Assembly (NCBI GenBank): GCA_040222235.1
Contig: JAVKDO010000110.1
Location: 27,018-91,017 of the forward strand
Source: UBA6059 sp040222235
GTDB lineage: Bacteria > Bacteroidota > Bacteroidia > Cytophagales > Cyclobacteriaceae
Direction: 5' to 3'
Length of the DNA stretch: 64,000 nt
Below are positions 1 through 8,406 of the stretch, piece by piece. Below the pieces are notes generated by a model. The model ran no database searches and was not told where the DNA came from. It saw nothing but the letters and a program-made list of their open reading frames with translations. Each line of letters starts with the position of its first letter. Positions within the stretch are counted from its first letter, which is position 1. The translations under genes and the position numbers were made by a program.

Positions 1-186
1 GGAAATGACGCGATAGATGCGATCAGCATCTTCGAAGAATTGATTGAATGTCAGGTTGAAGTTGGCATTGAGCACTGCCAAAAGACTCAGCGCTATACCG
101 GCAGAGAGGCTAAGGATGTTCAGCGTTACATAGATGCTATTCTTTCGCCAATGGCGAATTGCGGAGATGAAATAATTAGGCCACAT
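1..186 (-). CDS. ABC transporter permease, FtsX/MacB type (5' end only)
   Basis: The 62 codons visible read from an ATG at 186 off the left edge of the window. The start MWPNYFISAIRHWRKNS, the hydrophobic stretch LNILSLSAGIALSLLAV (about residues 22-38) and the following FFEDADRIYRV are the hallmark opening of the large Bacteroidota FtsX-like permeases (MacB periplasmic-core type), where the first membrane helix is followed by an 'F-ADRIYRV' segment. Such proteins act in the inner membrane with an ATPase to move or signal substrates across the envelope, often antimicrobial export. Substrate cannot be told from this fragment. The gene is cut by the window edge, not broken. Confidence 0.8.
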   Translation of the reverse strand, partial: MWPNYFISAIRHWRKNSIYVTLNILSLSAGIALSLLAVLNANFNLTFNQFFEDADRIYRVIS

Positions 187-218
187 GAGTTTTTTTAAGT
201 TTTCATCAAATGTGGCCT

Positions 219-243
219 GTTAGGATGATCCGATCGTCCTAAC
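219..243. promoter_or_regulatory. imperfect 25-bp dyad upstream of the permease gene
   Basis: Two 12-base arms (219-230 and 232-243) around one central base pair almost completely, with a single G-T wobble. It lies between the end of the AraC-family gene and the permease start, both on the minus strand. No T-tract follows on the minus strand, so an operator is more likely than a terminator. A smaller stem (254-258 with 263-267) lies next to it. Function is inferred only from symmetry and position. Confidence 0.35.
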
Positions 244-321
244 GGATAACTTCGGACTTATTAGTCCAAAATTAAGGCCTGATTTAGTGCCCTGAGCTAC
301 CAAACGCGACGGTAAAAGAAA

Positions 322-1440
322 TCAGTTGATATGAACTCGCTTGTATTCACCAGGTGTCATGCCAGTATTCTTTTTGAATATGTGGTTGAAACTAGACTTG
401 GAGTTGAAGCCGCAATCCAGTGCAATTCCTAGCAATGTCAGGTGCCCATAGGTCGGGTCAAGGGCTCGTTTTTTAAATTCGTCCACTCGTTTGTCATTGA
501 TATACTCGAAAAAGTTTTGCTGGAAATACTGATTGAGCACCGCAGACAATTGGTTTCTCGGAATATCCGTGCCCGCTGAAAGCTCCAGAAGCGTTAGCCT
601 TGGATTGAGATAAGCTTGGCTTTGCTCAAGGTATGCGGCTATCCTATGTGCCTGCCCTTGCAAAGTTTCCTTCGCCATCAGGTTTGGTGGCTCTGCCTTC
701 AAAGACTGCTGGTCATCGACTTTTACATTAGTAAATATGGTCGTCTGCTTCAGGCCGAAGTAGCCGATCACGAAGATATTGAGCGTGATAAATCCTGATA
801 TGCCATAGAAAACCTCGATCATCTCTATGAATCCAAACACCCCCACCCAAACAAAACAAAAGGAAAGCACAAAGGCCGGAACAGCGTACATCAGCCAATT
901 TCTCAACCAGCTTAGATTGATCTGCTCAGCATAACTGAACTCCTCCTTAATCCTGCTTTTATGTTTAAAAAGGAGGATGAGACTGGCAAGAATAAAAAGT
1001 ATGTGGACGGCTGCCATGATCAGGGCCCAATACCTACTGACAAAGCCGGAAGGTCCTCTGAAGTCGAAATATCCCTGACTTAGGGACAAGGTAATCTCGT
1101 CATTGATAAAGTCGGCATAAAGCAAAGCATTGACTACCAGATAAGGTGAAAAAGAAATGAGTGAATCTGACCATCGTAAGCTACGCTTTGAAACGAGTGA
1201 CTTAGTATACAGATAAAGTACAGCAGCCGCAGCATAGGGCATCAACCCTAGCGGAATAAGCCACTCCAAAAGGTCAGCCGTCCTTTCAGAAAAAACGAAA
1301 TAATAGAAAAGTAGATTGCAAGCATTACATAGCAGCCAGACGATCAACAAATAATCGAAACTGCGCTTCACAGACTTGTTGCCAATCAGCAGGGAAAGAA
1401 ACAAGGCTTGTGCAATACCCACAAACATCAAAGCAGTCAT
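322..1440 (-). CDS. membrane-anchored AraC-family transcriptional regulator
   Basis: The 372-residue protein has a hydrophobic N-terminal half with about seven predicted membrane segments (roughly residues 5-230) and a C-terminal AraC/XylS double helix-turn-helix domain (about 265-372). The second helix-turn-helix carries the family signature ALDCGFNSKSSFNHIFKK followed by GMTPGEYK. Members of this architecture are common in Bacteroidota and act as membrane-tethered regulators; the signal sensed here is unknown. It is divergent from the GluQ-like gene with only 39 bases between the start codons, so the two promoters must overlap. Confidence 0.85.
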   Translation of the reverse strand: MTALMFVGIAQALFLSLLIGNKSVKRSFDYLLIVWLLCNACNLLFYYFVFSERTADLLEWLIPLGLMPYAAAAVLYLYTKSLVSKRSLRWSDSLISFSPYLVVNALLYADFINDEITLSLSQGYFDFRGPSGFVSRYWALIMAAVHILFILASLILLFKHKSRIKEEFSYAEQINLSWLRNWLMYAVPAFVLSFCFVWVGVFGFIEMIEVFYGISGFITLNIFVIGYFGLKQTTIFTNVKVDDQQSLKAEPPNLMAKETLQGQAHRIAAYLEQSQAYLNPRLTLLELSAGTDIPRNQLSAVLNQYFQQNFFEYINDKRVDEFKKRALDPTYGHLTLLGIALDCGFNSKSSFNHIFKKNTGMTPGEYKRVHIN

Positions 1441-1479
1441 ACGCTCACAATATTACGCTATTGATGCTATTTTTAAGAA

Positions 1480-2370
1480 ATGGTCAGCCCGTACTCTCAA
1501 GTTATCTCACGTCTTGCGCCTACACCGAGCGGTTACCTTCACATGGGCAACTTGTACAACTTTGTGCTCACATGGCTGCATGTGCGGCTGAGGGGAGGTC
1601 GGTTGATCCTACGGATAGATGACCTGGATCAAGCTAGGATACGGGATCAATACCTAGACGACATCTTCTATGCACTAGACTGGCTAGGACTTGAGTATGA
1701 TGACGGCCCGGCTGACGTTAGTGAGTTCAAAGCTAGGTATTCCCAAACTATAAGGGTCGCTGACTATCAGATGACGGTGGAACAGATTCGCACCAAGGCA
1801 CAAACTTTCTACTGTCAATGTTCTCGTAAGGATATAGAGAGGCTGTCTCCAGAGAGGCACTATCAGGGTACTTGTCAGCAGCTACAGCTACCGCAAATCA
1901 AAGGGTCAACGGTACTGCGCCTTGCCACTAATAAGATGTCTAAAATCACTCTACTAGAGCAGGGTGAATTGAGCGCAGAGCATTCTATTCATGAACTAAT
2001 GCCTTTCCCGGTATTGATCAAAAAAGATGGAGTATCTACCTATCAGGTGGCATCATTGACGGATGATGTCAACATGGGAGTCAATTTTCTGGTAAGGGGA
2101 AAAGACCTGTGGACGTCAAGCCTGACTCAAGCCTATCTGGCTAAGCTCTGTGGTTATGCACGCTTTGAAGAAGCCTCTTTCATCCATCATGAGCTGATAG
2201 AGGGTAATAACAAACTCAAGTTGAGTAAATCACAGAATGCCCCACTCTACGAGAAAACGCCTAAAAATAAATCAGTGCTGATCTCGATGGTCGGGAAGTC
2301 GATGGGTGCCAATGGGCGAATTGAATCACTCCCAGCACTTCTTGAGGCCGTTGGTGTCCCGCCTTTATAA
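1480..2370 (+). CDS. gluQ: glutamyl-Q tRNA(Asp) synthetase-like protein
   Basis: The 296-residue protein is a truncated class I glutamyl-tRNA synthetase catalytic domain. Visible motifs are the start RLAPTPSGYLHMGN (HIGH-like), LRIDDLDQARIRDQYLDDI, a zinc-ligand pattern YCQCSRKDI...Y..TC (about residues 108-131) and the KMSKS-equivalent LKLSKSQ (about 248-254). The anticodon-binding domain of full-length GltX is absent, and the length matches the GluQ-RS family, which glutamylates queuosine at position 34 of tRNA-Asp. A role in that modification is inferred from architecture. The start ATG lies about 10 bases after a TATTTTTA element. Its 3' end overlaps the convergent barrel gene by 6 bases. 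Confidence 0.8.
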   Translation: MVSPYSQVISRLAPTPSGYLHMGNLYNFVLTWLHVRLRGGRLILRIDDLDQARIRDQYLDDIFYALDWLGLEYDDGPADVSEFKARYSQTIRVADYQMTVEQIRTKAQTFYCQCSRKDIERLSPERHYQGTCQQLQLPQIKGSTVLRLATNKMSKITLLEQGELSAEHSIHELMPFPVLIKKDGVSTYQVASLTDDVNMGVNFLVRGKDLWTSSLTQAYLAKLCGYARFEEASFIHHELIEGNNKLKLSKSQNAPLYEKTPKNKSVLISMVGKSMGANGRIESLPALLEAVGVPPL

Positions 2371-3201
2371 ATTCCAGTAAACGCCAGCCATAAAGTTAGG
2401 CGCGGCGAGTAAGCGCTTGGCAAATGCCGCTAAGCCGATAGCAGCAGTCACACCAAAATTGCCATTTACATCATAAAGCACTTCTGGGGTGATAGATAAG
2501 TACTCGATATTGTTGCTAAAGACGCCATTATTAGGCACCCCCAGGTCATCTCCGTTCATTAGCGACGCTACTCCATAAACCTTGAGTATTGGGATCACTT
2601 TGCCTTTGGAATAGCCAACCTCACCACCGTATCTTATTTCATCAGAGAAGTTGTTGGTGCGGTTGTTGAAGCCTGCGAGCACGGTGGCGTACCATCCTGA
2701 ACTGAAGCCTCGGCTCAGCTCAAGGGTCAACATCTGGTTGAACTCACCATCACCAGACTGCAAGAGTTGTGTTTCTCCACCACTTGCTTCTCCCAAGGGA
2801 AGGCCAAGGGTAAGACTAGCACTCAATACGTAAGTGCTGTTCTGTATAAGCCCATACTTGATAGTGACATCAGCATCTCCTATAGAGTTGAGTTCATCTC
2901 CATCCTGCACCAGATTCCCATCTGGTGTTTCAAGCTTATTGAGGGTTGAACGTACGAAAAAGGGCATATAGACGATTCCCGTTAGGCGATCTGTCAAGCC
3001 ATACTCGAGGAAGACACTTGAAGAATAAAGTGAAGTAGTGGTTATATCTAAGATATCTCCAGAAGGGGAAAAGTAGCTGCCCGCTATGATGGCCGACTGA
3101 CTAAGTTTCAAGAACCCCTTGCCCTTAGGCTGTGACCATCCACCTCCCGCATAGGCGTCTATGGAGAAAAATAGGATGAGAATTAATGCTAGTTTCTTCA
3201 T
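2365..3201 (-). CDS. secreted outer-membrane beta-barrel protein of unknown function
   Basis: I place the start at the ATG at 3201, which gives 278 residues with a clear signal peptide (MKKLALILILFFSIDAYA). The longer frame would run back into the preceding lipoprotein gene. The rest is a series of alternating amphipathic strands rich in aromatic and glycine residues, with LTDRLTGIVYMPFF and ending in an aromatic strand with Trp-Asn-Leu, typical of small outer-membrane barrels of the 'transporter' or phenol-degradation MetA-like class. It starts one base after the stop codon of the DM13 lipoprotein gene, so the two are almost certainly co-transcribed. The substrate is unknown. Confidence 0.6.
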   Translation of the reverse strand: MKKLALILILFFSIDAYAGGGWSQPKGKGFLKLSQSAIIAGSYFSPSGDILDITTTSLYSSSVFLEYGLTDRLTGIVYMPFFVRSTLNKLETPDGNLVQDGDELNSIGDADVTIKYGLIQNSTYVLSASLTLGLPLGEASGGETQLLQSGDGEFNQMLTLELSRGFSSGWYATVLAGFNNRTNNFSDEIRYGGEVGYSKGKVIPILKVYGVASLMNGDDLGVPNNGVFSNNIEYLSITPEVLYDVNGNFGVTAAIGLAAFAKRLLAAPNFMAGVYWNL

Positions 3202-3202
3202 A

Positions 3203-3868
3203 TCAATTGTCAAATTCTCCAAATCCAAAGGGTACGCCGAAAGGCTGGCAATACACAATCACAAAATCATAAGTCTCTAAGGTGACTCCTGCGGGTATCG
3301 CATAAAGTTGACTACCGGAGTTCGCATCAAGGGGTCCAATCTGGACACCACCTGTGACACTCCCGCCACTTGTCGCCAGGTACAGATATAGACCCGGACC
3401 GTTATCGGCCTGAAAATCATCCTCCAGGCGAAGGCTCAACTGGTCTCCCTCGAGAAAGAGCGTGAACTTGCCTTGCACGGTATATCTGTTCAATCCCTCG
3501 AAAGTGCCCGTGCGTTGGGTTCCCGCCAGAATCGTTTCATCACCCACCTCGAAAGCCATTGTGTTAACTGCCTCACCAGATACGGCTGTAACGGTGACAT
3601 TGCCACGGCTTAGCGCTGTTGCCAAGCCCTGGCTGTCTATACTAAGCAACTCGGGGTTACTTGAAGACCACTGAACCACGTCATTTGTCGGATCACCTAA
3701 TGCATCAAAGTGTGTAGCAGAAAAACTGAATGTACTCCCTAGCTCGATAGATATAAGGCGCTCAGTGAATACAATACGTTCAGGAATTGGCTCTACTTCG
3801 AGGATATCCGTGCCAACGCACGATTGCAGCAACAATAGGACAATGCCCAGATATAAATAGCGTTTCAT
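3203..3868 (-). CDS. lipoprotein with Ig-like (Big_2) and DM13 domains
   Basis: Start chosen at MKRYLYLGIVLLLLQSC, a type II signal peptide with the lipobox LLQSC; an upstream in-frame ATG would add 8 residues before it. After a short linker, residues about 30-110 look like a bacterial Ig-like Big_2 domain (VVQWSSSNPELLSIDSQGLA, then GNVTVTAVSG). Residues about 115-221 match a DM13 domain: GTFEGLNRYTVQGKFTL, DNGPGLYLYLAT, and the conserved cysteine in VIVYCQPFGVPFG near the C-terminus. DM13 domains are proposed to be electron-transfer or redox modules. The gene is upstream of and coupled to the beta-barrel gene, suggesting a joint surface role. Confidence 0.75.
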   Translation of the reverse strand: MKRYLYLGIVLLLLQSCVGTDILEVEPIPERIVFTERLISIELGSTFSFSATHFDALGDPTNDVVQWSSSNPELLSIDSQGLATALSRGNVTVTAVSGEAVNTMAFEVGDETILAGTQRTGTFEGLNRYTVQGKFTLFLEGDQLSLRLEDDFQADNGPGLYLYLATSGGSVTGGVQIGPLDANSGSQLYAIPAGVTLETYDFVIVYCQPFGVPFGFGEFDN

Positions 3869-4003
3869 AGGTTGCAATTTAAGACTATACAACGTGCATC
3901 ACCCAAATTGGGTATGTCAAGGTATTGACATTAGCTTAGGGAAAGACACTGCTGAGACTCGACACACTCAATCTACACTAAATATGACCGGGTTAATCTT
4001 CTC

Positions 4004-6178
4004 TTAAAGTTTCTCCTTAATGAAGTTAGTCATCATCATATAAACATGGTCTCTAGTCTTGCCACCTCGGATACCGTGCGCCTTATCAGGATAGTAAAAC
4101 GATCTAAAGTCTTTACCTGCATTAATCAGCGCCTCTTGCATCGCCACACTGTTTTGAAAGTGTACATTGTCATCTCCGGTACCATGAATCAATAGGAAAT
4201 TACCCTTGAGCTTCTCGACATGAGAGAGAGGTGAGTTGTTATCATAGCCACTTGGGTTGTCTTGTGGACGCTGAAGATAGCGTTCAGTGTAGACTGTGTC
4301 ATAAAATCTCCATGTGGTCACTGGCGCTACCGCAATGCCTGTCTTAAACACATCAGCGCCTTTGAACATGGCAAGAGAGGACATGTAGCCACCATAGCTC
4401 CAGCCCCAAATACCGATCCGATCTTTGTCTACAAAAGGAAGTGATCCCAAGAATTTCCCTCCAGCAATATGATCCTCCACTTCCAACTTGCCCAGCTCTT
4501 TGTAGGTTAGCTTCTTGAACTCCTCACCTCTACCACCCGTCCCTCGGGTATCGATCACCGCTACGATATAGCCTTCCTGCACAAGCAATTGATGCCAGAT
4601 GTAGTGGCCACCGGCGTAGTTGTTCGTGACGTTCTGCGATCCTGGACCACTGTACTGGTAGATCAAGACAGGATATTGACGCGTACTATCAAAATCGGCA
4701 GGCTGGAGCAAGTAGGCATCAAGTTTTGTCTTATTGACGGTTTCGAAAGTGAAGTACTGCTTTTGAACCAATCCATATTCTTCGTGCTTTTTTACTAGCT
4801 CATCATTGTCTTCGAGTACTTTGACGGGCTCATTGCTCTTAGCCTCTATCAATGAAATTTGAACTGGCGTTTCCGGTAGGGTGAGGTACTGTAAATAATA
4901 CTTGAAATCCTTACTCATGTCTGCGCGTACCCATCCACCAGTCTCTGGAGACAGCAGTTCTTTGCCCGAGCCCTTGACATTCACCTTGTAGAGTGCACGA
5001 TCTTTTGGCGATAGCTCAGTGGAGGTATAGTAGAGCACTGCGGTCTTGGATGATTGATCCAGCCCTACTAGTTCGGTGGCCTCCCAAAGGCCAGAAGTGA
5101 TCTGGTTGGCCGTCTGGCCGTCCATCGTATGAAGGAAAAAATGCTTGTAGCCCTTTCGCTCACTAGAGATAAGAAAATATCTGCCGTCATTGAGATAGAT
5201 CAAATCATCGACATAATTCATATCGATGAAGGTGCGCGACCTATCCGTGAATACTACCTCAGCACTACCCGTACGAGCATCCGCATGCATCACATCTAGC
5301 TTATTTTGCAACCTGTTCAATCTGAGTATTGAGAGCAGCGTATTGTTCTTAGTCCACTGCACTCGTGGTATGTAGATGTCTGTCTCCTTCCCAAGGTTCA
5401 CATCGATAAACTCGCTCTCCTCAGTATCAAATATCTTGACAGCCATTACAGAATTGGCTTCTCCAGCCTTCGGATACTTGAATTTATAGTCCTCAGGGTA
5501 GAGGCTTACATTGTTCCACTTCTGCATGTTGTACTCTTTGACCTCACGCTCATCAAATCTCATAAAGGCAATGCGACGGCTATCAGGTGACCAGAAGAAG
5601 GCCTGAGTTAGACTGAATTCTTCTTCATAGACCCAGTCTGTACTTCCATTGATGATTTCATTCTTCTTACCATCGTCTGTGATTTGTATCTCGGCCATGT
5701 TGACCAGGCGTACCATGAAGAGATTATTATCTCGAGTGAAGGCCACCATTTTACCATCCGGCGAGAATGTAGCGTAGCTCTGTCGCCCATTTTTCGATAG
5801 GGGATCAAACGACTTATCCTTAAAATTCACTGTATAAAAAAGCGCAGTGTACGACCGTCTGTAGATGCTCTTGCGGTCGGTCAGCAGCAGCATCTGCTTC
5901 TCATCCGCACTGAACTCATAATCGTCGATGATCACCGATTTATCCGACCCATCAAAGATGATGCTATCTGGTTCTTCACCAGTGATGTCATAACGCACGA
6001 TCTTGTTATCTGCTAGGGCGGTATAAAATTGACCATCGTTCATCCAGTTGACATTTCTTATGGTCTTTTGACTAAAAGTGCCGTCGGAAATATTCGCTAT
6101 TTCAATCTTTTTTTGAGCGAGTACCACCTGAGTCATCAGGAGCAAAAGGAGGATCAATCGAGTCATCATAGTCGTCAT
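4004..6178 (-). CDS. S9 family dipeptidyl-peptidase IV
   Basis: With the ATG at 6178 the protein is 724 residues and begins with a signal peptide (MMTRLILLLLLMTQVVLAQ), so it is exported. The N-terminal two thirds form the DPP-IV beta-propeller, including the YEEEF pair of glutamates that binds the substrate N-terminus (NGSTDWVYEEEFSL). The C-terminal prolyl-oligopeptidase hydrolase carries all three catalytic residues: Ser in GIWGWSYGGYMS (about residue 594), Asp in HGTGDDNVH (about 669) and His in DKAHGI (about 701). It should release X-Pro or X-Ala dipeptides from peptides in the periplasm. The gene is monocistronic by spacing. Confidence 0.95.
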   Translation of the reverse strand: MTTMMTRLILLLLLMTQVVLAQKKIEIANISDGTFSQKTIRNVNWMNDGQFYTALADNKIVRYDITGEEPDSIIFDGSDKSVIIDDYEFSADEKQMLLLTDRKSIYRRSYTALFYTVNFKDKSFDPLSKNGRQSYATFSPDGKMVAFTRDNNLFMVRLVNMAEIQITDDGKKNEIINGSTDWVYEEEFSLTQAFFWSPDSRRIAFMRFDEREVKEYNMQKWNNVSLYPEDYKFKYPKAGEANSVMAVKIFDTEESEFIDVNLGKETDIYIPRVQWTKNNTLLSILRLNRLQNKLDVMHADARTGSAEVVFTDRSRTFIDMNYVDDLIYLNDGRYFLISSERKGYKHFFLHTMDGQTANQITSGLWEATELVGLDQSSKTAVLYYTSTELSPKDRALYKVNVKGSGKELLSPETGGWVRADMSKDFKYYLQYLTLPETPVQISLIEAKSNEPVKVLEDNDELVKKHEEYGLVQKQYFTFETVNKTKLDAYLLQPADFDSTRQYPVLIYQYSGPGSQNVTNNYAGGHYIWHQLLVQEGYIVAVIDTRGTGGRGEEFKKLTYKELGKLEVEDHIAGGKFLGSLPFVDKDRIGIWGWSYGGYMSSLAMFKGADVFKTGIAVAPVTTWRFYDTVYTERYLQRPQDNPSGYDNNSPLSHVEKLKGNFLLIHGTGDDNVHFQNSVAMQEALINAGKDFRSFYYPDKAHGIRGGKTRDHVYMMMTNFIKEKL

Positions 6179-6191
6179 TTTTGTGAGGTGA

Positions 6192-6199
6192 CAAATATA
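6192..6199 (-). promoter_or_regulatory. Bacteroidota -7 element for the DPP-IV gene
   Basis: TATATTTG on the minus strand matches the TAnnTTTG -7 consensus of the primary sigma factor of Bacteroidota. It lies 13 nt upstream of the ATG at 6178, which supports that start over the longer frame. Confidence 0.5.
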
Positions 6200-6341
6200 T
6201 GAAAATAGACCTATTACGGTAGGTAGACCTTGCCTCCGCGGAAAGATCTGGATTTCCATTGCTTTCACTTCTCCCTACCGGGAATCATTACGAGACGTTT
6301 GATTGTTTATCTTCCATTGATAAAGAAACCGTACTATTTCT

Positions 6342-7715
6342 ATGCTCACACTTAATGATATTAAACTCTTCGAAAATGTCACAGAAGAAGGAAAGGCTTG
6401 GTTTTTAGATAAGGCAGAAAGAAAGCATACCAAAAAAGATGAAGCTGTTTTCAAGGTCGGTGACCCAGCAGATGAAATGCATGTCTTGCTTGAAGGCAAA
6501 CTACAATTTCTGCTTAAGCAAGGCGAGAATTTTGTACCCGTTGCAGTAGCTCAGGCTGGAGATATCTCTGGATTGTTGCCTTTTTCAAGGATGAAAGAGG
6601 CTACCGGCAATGGGATTGTGTTAGAGGATTGCACCTATCTGTCTTTACATCGCAAGTACTTTCATGAGCTTGGGGAAGTAAGCCCGGAGCTTATGCAGGC
6701 ACTCGTTGGTCATCTTTCTGATAGGGTAAGGAGCACTGCACGCTCACAGCAGCAACAGGAAAAGATGGCGTCCTTGGGCAAGCTTTCGGCAGGACTGGCT
6801 CATGAGATCAATAATCCAGCCGCTGCGATCAGCCGAACATCAGGTGCACTGAGGGAGCGACTGCAACAGATTCCTGAATTTACGGCGCGCCTGCTTGACC
6901 ATCAGCTCACCCGAGATCAGCTACAAGCAGTGACCTATCTGGTCACTGCTAAATGTGATCTCACTAAGAAGTCGCCTATGACGATGATCGAGCGAGGCGA
7001 GCGAGAGGATGCGTTAGTCGACTGGATGGACGAGCGGGATATCGAGGATAGCTTTGAGTTTGCCGAGGCATTGCTCAATGCTGGAGTGCAAGTAGAAGAC
7101 CTTGACGAGATGGCTCAGTCCCTACCGGAAGAATTTCTATCAGATGCTCTCGCATGGATCAATAGCACCATAGAGTCGGAGCGATTATCTGTCGAAATTC
7201 ATGAGGCCTCTGAACGCATATCACACCTGGTCGGCTCCATTAAGACTTACAGTCACATGGACAAGTCGCCTGACCGAGAGCCAACCCAACTTCATGATGG
7301 ACTAGACAGTACCCTAGCCATATTAGGTCACAAACTGAAAGGCACAAAAATTATTGTAGTAAGGGATTATGCTGATGACCTTAAAACGGTCAATGCCTAC
7401 CCGGGGGAGCTCAACCAGGTGTGGACAAACATCCTGGATAATGCTATTGACGCCCTTAATGGTGAAGGCAATATTACCATAAGGACTTTCAATCAGACTG
7501 ATTTTGCAAGAGTGGATATCATCGATGACGGGCCGGGCATACCACAGGATATTCAAAATAAAATCTTTGATCCGTTCTTTACCACCAAAGGTGTGGGAAA
7601 AGGCTCTGGGCTAGGTCTAGATATCGTACAGCGCATTATCAGTAATCACAATGGTAGTATCAAGCTCTTTAGCGAACCGGGGAATACACGGTTTGAGATA
7701 TGCCTTCCAGTTTAG
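6342..7715 (+). CDS. cyclic-nucleotide-binding-domain sensor histidine kinase
   Basis: The 457-residue soluble protein starts with a cNMP-binding/CRP-like beta-roll (about residues 10-120), then a HisKA-like dimerisation helix with His154 in LGKLSAGLAHEINNP, and an HATPase domain (N-box WTNILDNAIDAL, DDGPGIP, FFTTKGVGKGSGLGLDI). No membrane segment is seen, so it is a cytoplasmic kinase responding to an intracellular ligand or redox partner. The next gene of the operon, beyond the inverted-repeat cassette, has a receiver fused to a thioredoxin-reductase-like flavoprotein and is the obvious partner. Its TAG stop lies inside the left 30-bp inverted repeat. Confidence 0.88.
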   Translation: MLTLNDIKLFENVTEEGKAWFLDKAERKHTKKDEAVFKVGDPADEMHVLLEGKLQFLLKQGENFVPVAVAQAGDISGLLPFSRMKEATGNGIVLEDCTYLSLHRKYFHELGEVSPELMQALVGHLSDRVRSTARSQQQQEKMASLGKLSAGLAHEINNPAAAISRTSGALRERLQQIPEFTARLLDHQLTRDQLQAVTYLVTAKCDLTKKSPMTMIERGEREDALVDWMDERDIEDSFEFAEALLNAGVQVEDLDEMAQSLPEEFLSDALAWINSTIESERLSVEIHEASERISHLVGSIKTYSHMDKSPDREPTQLHDGLDSTLAILGHKLKGTKIIVVRDYADDLKTVNAYPGELNQVWTNILDNAIDALNGEGNITIRTFNQTDFARVDIIDDGPGIPQDIQNKIFDPFFTTKGVGKGSGLGLDIVQRIISNHNGSIKLFSEPGNTRFEICLPV

Positions 7716-7741
7716 TTATTGGTTTTTAGTCCCTAGTTATT
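7712..7741 (+). repeat. left arm of perfect 30-bp inverted repeat
   Basis: Begins TTAGTTATTGG and ends CCCTAGTTATT. Its exact reverse complement is at 8372-8401. It contains the stop codon of the upstream kinase gene, so the repeat either supplied or replaced the original 3' end. Confidence 0.95.
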
Positions 7742-8009
7742 AGTACTTGGTCGTTGGTATTTAGTTATTAGGATATAAGTATTATTGATGACATCAGGTA
7801 ATGATCAGGTTAGGTTCAAGTAATCGCGAAAGTCTTACCAAGCCAGTAGCAATCCTACTAAGTTCTCAATCAAGGTCTGGATTGCTGGTATTAAGGAATA
7901 TTTAAGAGAACAAGCGGAATAATCTACACTAAGTCTATTAAAATGACACGGATAAACGGTATTAAGGCAAGGCTAAGGACTAATAACTATGAACTAACTA
8001 CCAAATGAT

Positions 8010-8369
8010 ATGGATTATAAAGAATTAGAAGTTTGGCAAAGAGCTAGAGCAATGGTGAAAGAAATTCATACCATTAGCTCTCAATTTCCGGACAGTGAGA
8101 GGTTTTCTTTGACCCAACAAATCAACAGGGCTGCAATATCCATTCCCTCGAATATTGCAGAGGGTAGTGGCAGGTTTCACCAAAATGACAAAATAAGATT
8201 TATGTATATCGCTCGTGGTTCTCTATTCGAAATGGAAACGCAACTGTATCTCGCCTTGGATTTAGGCTATTTATCACAAAACACTTTGACTAATTTAGAA
8301 GAGGAAATCACCAGTGTCAAAAAACTCCTCAACGGCTTCATCAATTACCTCAAAAAAGACCCGCAATGA
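8010..8369 (+). CDS. four-helix-bundle protein (S23/IVS-encoded family, TIGR02436-like)
   Basis: The 119-residue protein starts MDYKELEVWQRARAMVKEI and contains the family core FSLTQQINRAAISIPSNIAEG followed by GSLFEMETQLYLALDLGYL and a C-terminal helix ending near LLNGFINYLKK. Family members form pentameric four-helix bundles; they are known from intervening sequences of 23S rRNA genes and as relatives of the Avd accessory protein of diversity-generating retroelements, but most are free-standing with unknown function. Here it is the only gene inside a perfect inverted repeat that interrupts a signalling gene pair. No reverse transcriptase or variable repeat is nearby. Confidence 0.88.
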   Translation: MDYKELEVWQRARAMVKEIHTISSQFPDSERFSLTQQINRAAISIPSNIAEGSGRFHQNDKIRFMYIARGSLFEMETQLYLALDLGYLSQNTLTNLEEEITSVKKLLNGFINYLKKDPQ

Positions 8370-8371
8370 CC

Positions 8372-8401
8372 AATAACTAGGGACTAAAAACCAATAACTA
8401 A
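8372..8401 (-). repeat. right arm of perfect 30-bp inverted repeat
   Basis: Exact reverse complement of 7712-7741. It starts 2 bases after the TGA of the four-helix-bundle gene and ends 5 bases before the ATG at 8407 of the receiver/flavoprotein gene, so any leader of that gene is within or upstream of the cassette. Confidence 0.95.
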
Positions 8402-8406
8402 TAACC

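Larger units (their letters stand above)
7712..8401 (+). mobile_element. inverted-repeat-bounded cassette carrying a four-helix-bundle gene
   Basis: About 690 bp bounded by a perfect 30-bp inverted repeat (7712-7741 and 8372-8401). The inside holds one gene, the four-helix-bundle protein at 8010-8369, and about 270 bp of AT-rich DNA with degenerate copies of the repeat text, for example at 7757-7775 and 7977-8002. There is no transposase. The cassette sits exactly between the stop codon of the kinase (the TAG at 7713-7715 is inside the left repeat) and the ATG at 8407 of its probable partner. I infer a mobile or formerly mobile unit, moved in trans or by an unknown mechanism; the repeats are direct observation. 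Confidence 0.6.

Noticed and set aside
8010..8369. Four-helix-bundle gene as a 23S rRNA intervening sequence or part of a diversity-generating retroelement
   Set aside because: No rRNA sequence flanks it, and no reverse transcriptase, template repeat or variable repeat is nearby.
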